From Tetrastigma voinierianum (taxonomy: Eukaryota > Streptophyta > Magnoliopsida > Vitales > Vitaceae), in NCBI GenBank assembly GCA_016808115.1, contig JAEQBH010002451.1:1-64000 (forward strand): DNA of 64,000 nucleotides. The letters run 5' to 3'. The position numbers and the translations under genes are program-made. Each line of letters begins with the position of its first letter. The stretch's first letter is position 1. Shown here piece by piece: positions 11,481 through 22,189 of this stretch. Below the pieces are notes generated by a model. The model was not told the DNA's origin, did no database searches, and saw nothing but the letters and a program-made list of their open reading frames with translations.

Positions 11481-13300
11481 GAGGTCAAAATTGAAGTCTA
11501 GATCCGGGTATGCCCGAATCCGCCATATGGAAAAGCGAGCTACCCGTATACCCACCGGGCACCGCTGATCTCGCAATCGGCTTCATGACCTCGCCTCCGA
11601 GCAAACGCCGACCACATGAAGATTCAAGCCGCAAACCATTACATTCATCACTCAAATTGCCTCGGAGCAAAATTCGTAGCTTCTAAGACTCCACGACGAG
11701 CGGCTCCACAACACTCGCTCAAACTCGCGACAAGCAATTTCGAAGCCGTTTTCCTTTGGCGCTTCAAGCCACTAAGAACTGCGCCAAGCTCCATTCAAGA
11801 TCCTCTGCCGCTTCACCTCGAGAGATGACGAAGTTCCTCCCTAGCCCGTTGAGTTTCATCCCGCGCATCTCACTCTCTCGACCCCCAACCAACTATTTCG
11901 CAGGTAAACCCGAGTTCAATTGAACTCCCTGAGTTTCGCCTCACCTTCGTTTCAAACTCCGCCCGACCTCGCTCTTCTATTCTCGCCCGAGCACGAGCCG
12001 ATGAAGCATGCCTGTCTCGCACTTAAATCGCCTATTTCTTCGATCAACCGATGCGCTCATCTCGCAGCTCGTCCCGCCCGGTCAAAGTAGTCACTTTCGC
12101 CTTATAAATTCTGGGTAATCCCAAGGCGTTTCTCATTCGCTTTGGCTTTTTCTACAAGCCCTTCAAACGAAAGTGGCACCAAGCAAGACACACACAGAGT
12201 TAACCCAGCACGTGAGCCGACTGAGAGTTAACACAATTATAAGCTTACCAAAGCAAACCCCCAAAAGACAAGGCTAAAGCCTCTCAACCCAAGAACTCCT
12301 TGATTTCAATATCGAATCAATAAGATGGATGAAACGGCACCCGCCGCAGTCTCAAGATTAGATAGCAGAGGACCTTGACTTCGTCGACCTCGACGGTTTC
12401 TTTCTCCTCGACCCTGACACCTTCCCGTGAGATGACTCAAGTGTGGTCCTGAAGGAGTATTCCATACGCTATAGGCAACCGCCAACTACCGGTCATGCCC
12501 GTCGCTATGGGATTCCCACCTCTCGATGGGCTCCTGAGGAGGAGCGAACGAAGAACCAGGGGAATCTCAGCCAACGGGGACGAGGACCGCTCGAGCCTTT
12601 GGATGAGGGAATTCGAAGGTATTTCTAATCTCTGAACTTTGTTGCAGACTGGCTGATCCCTCTTGGGGGAATCTGTTCTCCTCCTCAGACCCCAGGTTTT
12701 CAGATATCCCTTCCAGACAGCCAAGATCTCCCTGCAGAGCGCCCGCGCACGGCCCGAAAGAGAAAGCTCCCATAGTAGAAGAAGGCGAAGGCCCTAAAAT
12801 GAAGAGTCAAGTGACTTCATACTGTATGAACTCGAACATCCACCTTAATAAATTTCTCAAGGTGAGGAACGAGCAGAGCATTCAGTCAACGCGAGAGCGA
12901 TAGCGGTATCTTCGTCGCTAAGCTCAAGACGAGCATCTGAAAAATATAAGAGAAACCTAAAGTCAGGAGTATCCAACCAACTGTAGATGAATGGAACCAA
13001 AGGTAAGGATGATACTCACGAAGGTTATCAGGGGCGCTCCACGTTCTGGGTACGCCTAGGGTGTCTTCCCTATCTAAAGAGTTGTACTCCCAGTTGGAAC
13101 CGCTGACAAAGAAATATCGAATTTTCCATGTCCTATGAGAAGAAGGAAGATCCAAATCACCAAAGGGGCTCCAGGACGTCTAGAAATAAATAAAACTCCC
13201 TGGCCAGAAATTGCCTGATTAAAAAGATGCAGATAAAGCCACATTAGGGACGCCAAGTCCGTCTCTAAAAGACCAACACTAAATGCCCCCAACCATCGGG
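11480..13300 (-). pseudogene. antisense ORF of Tat-1 (putative gypsy-type transposon protein), broken
   Basis: On the strand opposite to gag-pol, 13290-12890 encodes a recognisable block. It reads ISRRPGAPLVI, then SSHRTWKIRYFFVSGSNWEY and DREDTLGVPRTW in neighbouring frames. The RYFFVSG..WE core is known from proteins annotated as putative gypsy-type transposon (Transposase_28-like) in plant genomes, which derive from antisense ORFs of Tat/Retand elements. Further - strand frames at 12773-12437 may be continuation but are not individually recognisable. Function is unknown. Stops and indels interrupt it, and exon structure cannot be fixed. Tat-2 carries an equivalent ORF at 22190-24870, which supports the call. 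Confidence 0.6.
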
Positions 13301-13422
13301 GCCGCTTGGGAAGGCATATGAAAATGTCAAAGAACCCGTTTGATGAAAGGGTGCACGGAAAACGAGGTCATATCAAACGACTCGAAAAACATACCATCTC
13401 GCACTGAGGTAAACGAACGAGT

Positions 13423-13423
<1 letters not shown>

Positions 13424-13453
<30 letters not shown>
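13424..13453 (+). repeat. poly(A) tract, 30 nt
   Basis: An uninterrupted run of A lies just outside the start of the antisense ORF in Tat-1. It resembles the 35-nt run at 11331-11365. Neither has a visible SINE, LINE or processed-gene body next to it. Confidence 0.9.
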
Positions 13454-13455
<2 letters not shown>

Positions 13456-14167
13456 GGGGAGACCATATACGAACACCAGAAAGAGGCCTAAGATCGCTTC
13501 AACAAAAGTAGACTCATATAAAGGGCCAACACTGGGCCCACCTTCGCTAGACAGTCGAATCACAATCGAGATAGTCCGAACTCTAGGATATTTGATCAAG
13601 TTTATCTTCCTTTTTCCCTTTACCTAGCGGCTGAGCCCGAGCAGTCGAGGGGCCCAACGACCATTAAACAGCGAACGCCTCACCGTCGGACCAAGATCAA
13701 CAGAGGAATCATCGACATACTAAAGAGGAAGAATGCTTGGGACCCATGACGTAACTGAAACGAAATCCAGACGACAAAACCCTAGGGCCTCGTCGTATTA
13801 ATCGAAAGAAACACGACAGATTCGGGACGCCGCGGCCCTAATGAAAAGAAGCATACTTAAAGGGACCTAACACTCAATGTGATAGAAAGCAAAATCCAGA
13901 ACGAAATACAAGAACACCAAGAAATATAAAGACAAAAGGGGGAGTTATGAGTCAGAACTAGAAAGGTCGACAAGAAACAAGGGAAAACACAGAGAAATAT
14001 GAAAACAAGCACAAACTCCAAAGAGCCACTCTATTAACATAAGGACGGCGGATACAGGTTAATTAATCCACATCCGAGCGCACACGGGAAGCACAACCGG
14101 TCAGAGGATCAATCACGTACCCGCCCCACGCAACCGCGACACAAGGGTCGGGGGCAAATCGGGAGCA
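13454..14167. other. Tat-1 3' end region with polypurine tract
   Basis: No coding domain is recognised. The last bases before the 3' LTR read GGGTCGGGGGCAAATCGGGAGCA, a purine-rich segment in the position of the polypurine tract that would prime plus-strand synthesis. The rest is unique, moderately GC-rich sequence. Confidence 0.6.
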
Positions 14168-14875
14168 TGATATAAATGGGTCAAGCATTTCACTGTACCC
14201 AAAAGAGCTAAGTAGGGTCGTACATGTCCGTGATCTTCCATAAAGCCCAAACTAAAGCCCACCCCCGCTAGGGCCCAATACTGAATCAGCGATTGTGGAG
14301 AGCCTACAAGGCCGCCAAACTATATCTCTACGACAATCTGATGATAGAATATTCTTTAAGAGACGTCCTATCAAGTCCTATTATAAAAGAAATAAAGGCA
14401 TCAAAAAACCGTTAGTTGAATATCTCTCAATAAGGAAGGAGGATTACTCCAAATAAACTCCATTGACTAATCCATCGCCAAATCTATGGATGACTACGCG
14501 TGAGAAACCGACATCCTCCAAAGGGAAGAACCCCTAATCATCGGGGTCCGAATTGATGAAGACCTATTACAAATACAAGGCCGCTCCAAAGACTAAAAGG
14601 TACGCGAAAAATAAGCAAGGTGGGGAATAATTTTTCTCCCTTCTCTCGTACGAGATCCTGGCCTTAGGCACTGAGCTGTCCCGCGGCCCCGCCGGCCCCC
14701 TTCCTTTTGTTTTCTTGCAGAACAAGCCGCACTCTGACCCGCTGGACTAGCATCGCGTATTCCGCCTCCCGCACCCCAAACGATCCAAAGATTCATCGGT
14801 TCGCCTCCTGCCAGCCTCAGCCAACCCAACGACCATCCACGCTCCAAATTTCGCCCTGCTGAAAAGGCATCGCGA
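14168..14875 (+). repeat. 3' LTR of Tat-1
   Basis: Direct repeat of 594-1271. It starts with TGATATAAATGGG, and the purine-rich segment is directly upstream. The right edge (near GGCATCGCGA) is set by where similarity to the 5' LTR stops, so it may be off by a few bases. Confidence 0.9.
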
Positions 14876-15189
14876 ACGGTTCCAAATTGAAAAGTTTTTG
14901 CTTGAATTTCTCCTTTCTGTACCATTTTCCGTATACATAAAAGTTAGTCATAAATAACCAATCATTTATATAAATCCGTCTACTTAACTAATCTTTAAAA
15001 TTTTCCTAAGTTATTATTTAAAATTAAAAGAATTCTTCTATTTCATCTTCTAAGCTATATATAATTAGAATTGTCACTTTAAAATCTAATTCACTAACTA
15101 GTTCTTTTCATTGTCACTATTTATTTCATATTCTTTATTAAATTAATTTTAATTGGGTTTTTCATTTCGCTCATTTAGCAATTTTTTCT
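14876..15189. other. AT-rich spacer
   Basis: This is AT-rich sequence to the right of Tat-1 with no recognised feature. It may be the continuation of the capsid-like fragment that follows, since that fragment is read on the - strand toward lower coordinates. Confidence 0.5.
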
Positions 15190-15900
15190 AGCTCAGACAT
15201 TCAAAGTTTTATATGACCTTACTTGCCCAAGACATAAATAACATTTACATTGGCTTACTATAATTGGTTCTTTATCCAATATTTACCTGTGTTTTCTATA
15301 TCTTGTATTAAAAGGTTGGTTTCTATAATAAGTTCTAGATTTTCTTCTAAAAGGTTGTTATGTCTCATTGGGTTTGTTGTGGCCCCTATATCTATCTCTC
15401 ACATCCTATATCTAATTCCTTTTCCAAATTTTAATCTTCTACAAAGTTGTCTATTTAAATCTTGTTCTTTTATTTGACTTCTTTCTCCTATATTCAAACA
15501 TTCTTTTTCTAACCAATTTTTTACAAATTCTACTCTATTGCCTATATAAGGAGAGTTTTTGTATTTAGAGGTTGAAAATTCATTCCATAATCTAACACCT
15601 ACTGGTCCTTGTATTTTTAATATGTATTTATTTAAATATTATGGTATTCTATCTATTTTTGCAAGAATTGCATATTTCCTAAATTTTTGTTCATATTCTT
15701 TTATATACGAAAGGTTACATAATTTTAACTGTTCAAACTTATAAAGATACAATATGTGTTCATTTACATCCTCTTGGGTTGTTCCTAAAAATATAATTAT
15801 AAGATTTATAAATACGTATATACTAAAATTATTTCTAACTTCCCTAAAATAGCTATTGTTTTCTTGTTCCATGTTTCTAAAATTGTAATACCGCTCCTCT
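15190..15900 (-). pseudogene. probable endogenous caulimovirid (pararetrovirus) capsid fragment
   Basis: Read on the - strand, this AT-rich block encodes a Lys/Glu/Asn-rich protein of capsid type. It includes the segment IKEYEQKFRKYAILAKI (about 15700-15650). Further on there is an arginine/tyrosine-rich stretch (15349-15286), then a cysteine array at 15250-15198 spaced C-x-C-x2-C-x4-H-x4-C with a one-base frameshift inside. A basic tract followed by this knuckle is the hallmark of Caulimoviridae capsid proteins. At least two in-frame stops and frameshifts break it. No movement protein, RT or RNase H was found beside it, so only a fragment is present. A gag of another retroelement is the main alternative. 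Confidence 0.45.
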
Positions 15901-17325
<1,425 letters not shown>

Positions 17326-17713
17326 AGCAGTCTCCTGAATTTTCTGACTCATTGGATCGTTGGAGCAACGACTTGTCAGCATGTACATGCAAAACAAACA
17401 AGAACACGGCGGTGGTGCGCCGTCGTCCCGATTCCTGCTCGTGATCAAGGAATCAGAGAGAAATCGATTTTTCAGTCAAGAATGTCTTACCTTCTTTGGT
17501 GTCATTCCCTCCTCCTTTATGGAGGGGGGAGGTGGTCCACTCTTCACGCTAGTTAGATTTATTTCCTACCGAAACCATGAATCTTCACGCATGGGCCATG
17601 CTACATGACACGCTCTTCCCTTTAGGATAGCCAAGTAGCCCCGTGATCTTCCGCCTCCTGCTATGCTCTCGACCGACCTCGGTGGTGGTTATAAAGGACT
17701 ATAGGTGGACATT
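17326..17713 (-). repeat. 3' LTR of Tat-2, first part
   Basis: The segment matches 55144-55520 in the same orientation, including TCAGTCAAGAATGTCTTACC and TTTATGGAGGGGGGAGGTGG. The match stops at the insertion point 17713 and resumes at 20641. The left edge is approximate, because the terminal bases here differ from those of the 5' LTR. Confidence 0.88.
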
Positions 17714-18429
17714 TGTAACCTACATGTTTAAATATCAATTATCATCCAATTAGTTTTACCTCTTAAATCAAAGCATAAGAATGATAAATATAAAAATGGT
17801 TACATAAATCATAGAAATAAAGGTTTTTAGGTTAAAACAACATTAAAAATGAATCCGAACGTCGAAAAACCTGTAGCAACCCTACAAGATGTAATCAGAG
17901 TGTGCTGGACAAAACCTGTAATTTTGAAGAAACCAAAATGCCCAATGAAACAAGAAAAAATCTGGGCCGCTAGGGTTTAAAACCTTTCACCTATTTCTCT
18001 CATTTTTCTTTGACTTCACTCTCACCCCACACCCTTGGAACCCTGGGGAACCGTAGAGAGGAAGCTAAGGAAGGGCTACCCAGACTTCAGCTCAAGATCC
18101 CCACACAACCCAAGATTCAGCAGCAAAGGTCTTTCCTAGTCTGCACCCATGTCTGAGGCTGCAGCATATATGTAGCGCCAGCCAAAACACATTTTCAGTG
18201 TCTAACCACCTTCTTAAAATGCAGTGGAATGATAATTTATTCTAAATGCAATGCAGATTTGACTTTAACCCAAGGATTTGAATGAGTAGAAAATAAATAT
18301 TCGTGGCAAGATCTCGTGATTTAATCTATTTCTAATTGTTTATGATCAACAAAGGATCCTTGAAGTTTCTTCCAGCAAAATGATAAAATATGGAAGATTT
18401 AGAGAAAACAATATTATAAACCAATTTTC

Positions 18430-19180
18430 CATATTGTGGATCGAGGAATCCAGTGGGGATTCTTTATATAGTACGGGGATTCTTCTATGGTGCTTCACGC
18501 CCGATTCCGACTTCACTTAATTCAATTCCGACTCACTGAAAATGATTCTCCACCGGGGATTATTACATATTATTGGGGATTTTTACATAACATGGGGATT
18601 ATGATACATTATGGGGGATTTTTCTACATAATACGGGGATTTTTATATAGTATGTGTGGATTCTATTAGGTGATCATCGCTTATTCAATTTCTGAATGCT
18701 TCTTTTATGGGGATTTCATATAATATGGGAGATTTTACATAACCTATGAACTTATTACCTAGTATGGGGGATTTTTACATAACATGGGGGATTATTATAT
18801 ATTATGGGGGATTTTACATAATATGGGGGATATTTACATAACATGGGGATTATTATATATTATTTTCGGGGATTTTTCATAACATGGGAATTATTATATA
18901 TATTATGGGGATTTACATAACATGGGGGATTTTTATATAGTATGGGGATTCTACTGCAGTGATCACTCTGCTGTATTCGACTCACTCCTGAATGATTTTT
19001 CTTTTATGGGATTTCTATATGTTATGAGATTTTTATACAATCTATGAACTTATTACCCAAGATGGGGGATTTTACATAACTCGGGGGATTTTACTACAAT
19101 ATGGGGATTTTACATAACTTGGGGATTATTATTATTATGGGGGATTATTTTTACATAACTTGGGGATTGTTATACTTGGA
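18430..19180. repeat. irregular tandem array of GGGGATT-containing units
   Basis: Short units such as TACATAACATGGGGGATT and TATATATTATGGGGGATTTT recur about 20 times with variable spacing of roughly 20-40 bp. The array lies inside the nested solo LTR and has no coding meaning. Confidence 0.85.
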
Positions 19181-19184
19181 TACA

Positions 19185-19880
19185 TGAGGCTGTTTATACG
19201 CATGCTCATCCTATGCTTATACTCAAGAGGTCATTATAAGCATGCTGAGAAAACCTATTTTGATATATGAGAGGTTGCTCATACGCATGCTCATCCTATG
19301 CTTATACTCAAGAGGTTGCTTATAAGCATGCTTGAGAAAACCTATTTTGATATATGAGAGGTTGCTCATACGCATGCTCATCCTATACTTATACTCAAGA
19401 GGTTGCTTATGTTTCATGCCTCGAGAAAACCTACTTTGATATATGAGAGGTTGCTCATACGCATGCTCATCCTATACTTATACTCAAGAGGTTGCTTATA
19501 AGCATGCTTGAGAAAAACCTACTTTGATATATGAGAGGTTGCTTATACGCATGCTCATCCTAAACTTATACTCAAGAGGTTCCTTATAAGGATGCTTGAG
19601 AAACCCTACTTTGATATATGAGAGGTTGTTTGTAGCATGCTCATCCTATCCTTATACTCAAGAGATAAAATTCTATAAGAGTGCTTGAGAAACACTACTA
19701 TGATGAATGAGGAGTTTATTATAAGGATGCTTTAAAAGTTGAGAAACCCTGCATTTCATATGAGAGGTTGTTTGTAAGCATGCTCATCCTATCCTTATAC
19801 TCAAGAGGTTCCTTAAGTGGGCGATGCTTGAGAAACACTATCTATGATGAATGAGGAGTTTATTGTAAGGATGTTTGAGA
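19185..19880. repeat. tandem array, about 88-bp unit, seven to eight copies
   Basis: GAGAGGTTGCTCATACGCATG recurs (one base variable) near 19269, 19357, 19445, 19533 and 19620, followed each time by CTCATCCTATGCTTATACTCAAGAGG and a GCATGCTTGAGAAAACCTA block. Later copies are degenerate and truncated. It abuts the GGGGATT array inside the nested solo LTR. Confidence 0.9.
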
Positions 19881-20640
19881 AACAAAGAGAACGGGTTGAA
19901 ATGGTAAGGGGTGGAAAATGTTTAGCATTTGTTTATGCGTGGCCCGAGGTACATTTACTTAAGTGTTTTCATATAAACTTGAGAACTATTTTCAATGTCA
20001 TTGTTTTCTTCTCAAATCAGACACCTAAGTGATATGTTAGTAAAAAAATATGAGACCGACTGTTTTTCATACTTTTCTAAACCTGTTTTCTGAGTTTGGG
20101 AGGATTTTCTCACTGAGCTTCAGGCTCACTCCCTACCTACATCCCTTTCTTGATTTTAATTTTGAGAAGCTGCAGAAACAAAGGGGAACTGTGTGTATCA
20201 GGAGGCCCCGATCGGCTGCAAAGTTGGGGATCCCGGTGTCCTCTCCGTGAAGGAATTCAGCTGAGGTCAAGGTAGAAAAAGAAGAAGGCCAGAGTTTCTA
20301 CCGCTTAGGATTTTCTTGTAATTTTCGATCGAATATTCAGCTTTGAAGATGTACAAAAGATGATATGGTGGTTAAGGCTCGCTTACTCAGGTTATCAGGT
20401 ATTTTATACATGAATGAAAGTCTTTGGAAAGGTATTAAAATCTTTATGGATAACAGGGCCCAATGTTGTTAATGTATTATAATTGCGCCTAAGAGTGTTT
20501 TGGGTAGAGTTCCCTAACAAAGAGATTCCGCCCAATGTGGTTAAATTAAGGACCTCTGGCCAATTATGGATTTTATTGTGCTCATGGTGTGAATGGTTTT
20601 AGTATGTAGTGAAGTCCTGTGGGGTAGTTGGGGCGTTACA

Positions 20641-20859
20641 CATCTGTTCAATTCGAGGTCGGGCCACGCAATGTATTTCTTAAAGATGATAACCTGGCCA
20701 AGAGAGATCAGACTTATATCTCCCGTCGATCGAAGTATGTTCGGGGCCTCGGCTTGTAAATGAAGATGATCGCCCATGATCGACCATTATACTATGGGCT
20801 TCAGTTTGCCTGTGTGGCCTATCGGGCCGGGAAGGTTTGGGCTGGGCCCATGGTACTCA
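20641..20859 (-). repeat. 3' LTR of Tat-2, second part
   Basis: Resumes the match to the 5' LTR (55532-55738), for example TTCTTAAAGATGATA..CTGGCCA and TAAATGAAGATGAT. The end ..CCATGGTACTCA is defined by the pyrimidine-rich run that follows on the + strand. Confidence 0.85.
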
Positions 20860-20861
20860 TT

Positions 20862-20878
20862 ACTTTCCCTTTTTCCTC
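20862..20878 (-). other. polypurine tract of Tat-2
   Basis: On the - strand the sequence reads GAGGAAAAAGGGAAAGTA directly before the 3' LTR start TGAGTACC. This is the expected plus-strand primer position and fixes the inner LTR boundary. Confidence 0.75.
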
Positions 20879-20879
20879 A

Positions 20880-22189
20880 CGGAGGGCGCTTTCCCCAGCT
20901 GGAAAAAGAAAATGTTGGTGATCAAGGAATGTGGGAAACAATGGACTATTAATGTTAGTATGTTCCAACGTGCGCATTACAGGAGAAATTTCTTGTTTTT
21001 TGGTGTCACATTTGATGCGGTTGGTTGAGATTCCCTTGAAGCTAGAGGTCCTTATAAAAGGTTTGCAGGGTGGCGGATTCCGTTATGCCATTGGTTATTA
21101 CTGGTGTTTCAACAGGGAGGTTTGGTTAGGCGTTGTCGAAAGTCGGTCTTTTATGAGTGCTGTATGGAAGAGGCTTACGAAGGGGGTTTAGTCTTGATTT
21201 CAATGTGGAAGCGAGCCGAAGGTTGCAAGAACTAAAAGCGGGGGTCGGAATTGATTCGTTTTGATCTGTTCTTGATTACTATACACATCTAGCTGCGCTT
21301 CCTTGGGATGGTTCAAAGATTGGGATGGATCTCTGCTGACGGACACCTGCTTCTAAATCAACGGGGCTCTTTGTGTTCCTTTCCACTTTCCGTAGGACCT
21401 TATCTCCTAGCCTCTACTTCAACTCTTTCTTCTTTTTTGGCCTTTACGCCTATTTTTTCCTCTTTTTTAGCCTCTATATTTGGTCCAGATGGATCACGTA
21501 ATCATAATATGATCACTTTGTTATAAGCATTGTTGTGTAATTATGACCGCCCTTTAGTGTAATTAAAGAATTTACATTTCTTGAAATTTCCGCGTTCCTG
21601 CATACATTGTTCTCCTTTAATTGATGGTGATAGGGATTGAGTCTTATGGTAGAGACTCTGATATTTGATATCTTGAAATGGACGGTCTAGAAGTAAAGGC
21701 CCTAAGCGGCCACGTTCGTTCATTGTGCCTTAATAAGCAAAGCGTTGTCAGGATTCAAATTGGTCTTGGAGGTGATGAGTGTGATGCATTTGATGATTTT
21801 GTAGGCTCTAGACGCTTAATATGTAGGGAGCCATCATTTGATTTCACCCGTTTATGTACTTGTTTCTTCTTAATTATCTGTTTCCCTCTTCTCGAGATTT
21901 TCTATGGATACTTTAGTGCGACGCTGCGTCTTTTGTGAACCTCTCTTACAGGCGCTTGTTTAGTTTCCATTTTACAAGTAAACATTGTTTCTACTCTGGG
22001 TCTGTTGATTTTCGATTACTTGCATTTTTCCGGAGACAAGATAGTGTGGGGGGTATCCCTAGAGCCTGCTAGGACTAGGCGACTCTCGCCCAGGCTTTGT
22101 GGGCTTGCAAGTGGTTTTGCCTTTTACCAGTTTGGTATCATGGCTTTAGATTGATTGTCGTTTCCCCTTTTTTTTTGTCTGCTTGTAGA
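20880..22189. other. Tat-2 3' region upstream of the antisense ORF
   Basis: No domain is recognised on either strand. It ends in a long pyrimidine tract followed by TCTGCTTGTAG directly before the antisense ORF start. That looks like a splice acceptor, so this stretch may hold the leader or an intron of the antisense transcript. Confidence 0.45.

Larger units (their letters stand above)
594..14875 (+). mobile_element. Tat-1: degenerate Tat/Retand-like Ty3/gypsy retrotransposon
   Basis: The element is bounded by two direct repeats of about 0.7 kb (594-1271 and 14168-14875) that agree over nearly their whole length with scattered indels. A primer-binding site follows the left repeat. The + strand then shows gag, protease, RT, RNase H and integrase remnants in Ty3/gypsy order, ending near 6565. 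The remaining 7.6 kb is a long 3' region with two tandem arrays and an ORF on the opposite strand. The tRNA-type PBS, gene order, large 3' region and antisense ORF fit the Tat lineage (Tat/Retand/Ogre). Every frame carries stops and indels, so the copy is dead and old. Assignment to Ty3/gypsy is certain; assignment to Tat is an inference from layout. Confidence 0.93.
17714..20640. mobile_element. solo LTR (2.9 kb) nested in the 3' LTR of Tat-2
   Basis: The block begins TGTAACCTAC and ends GGCGTTACA, complementary termini typical of long LTRs of chromovirus-type Ty3/gypsy elements. No PBS, polypurine tract, gag or pol is visible inside, so it looks like a solo LTR. The empty site is preserved in the 5' LTR of Tat-2 at 55520-55545. 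Flanks are ACATT on the left (17709-17713) and ACATC on the right (20640-20644, sharing the last A), against ATATT in the empty site; this fits a target duplication with substitutions. It carries two tandem arrays. An alternative is a non-autonomous element without coding capacity. Confidence 0.75.
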
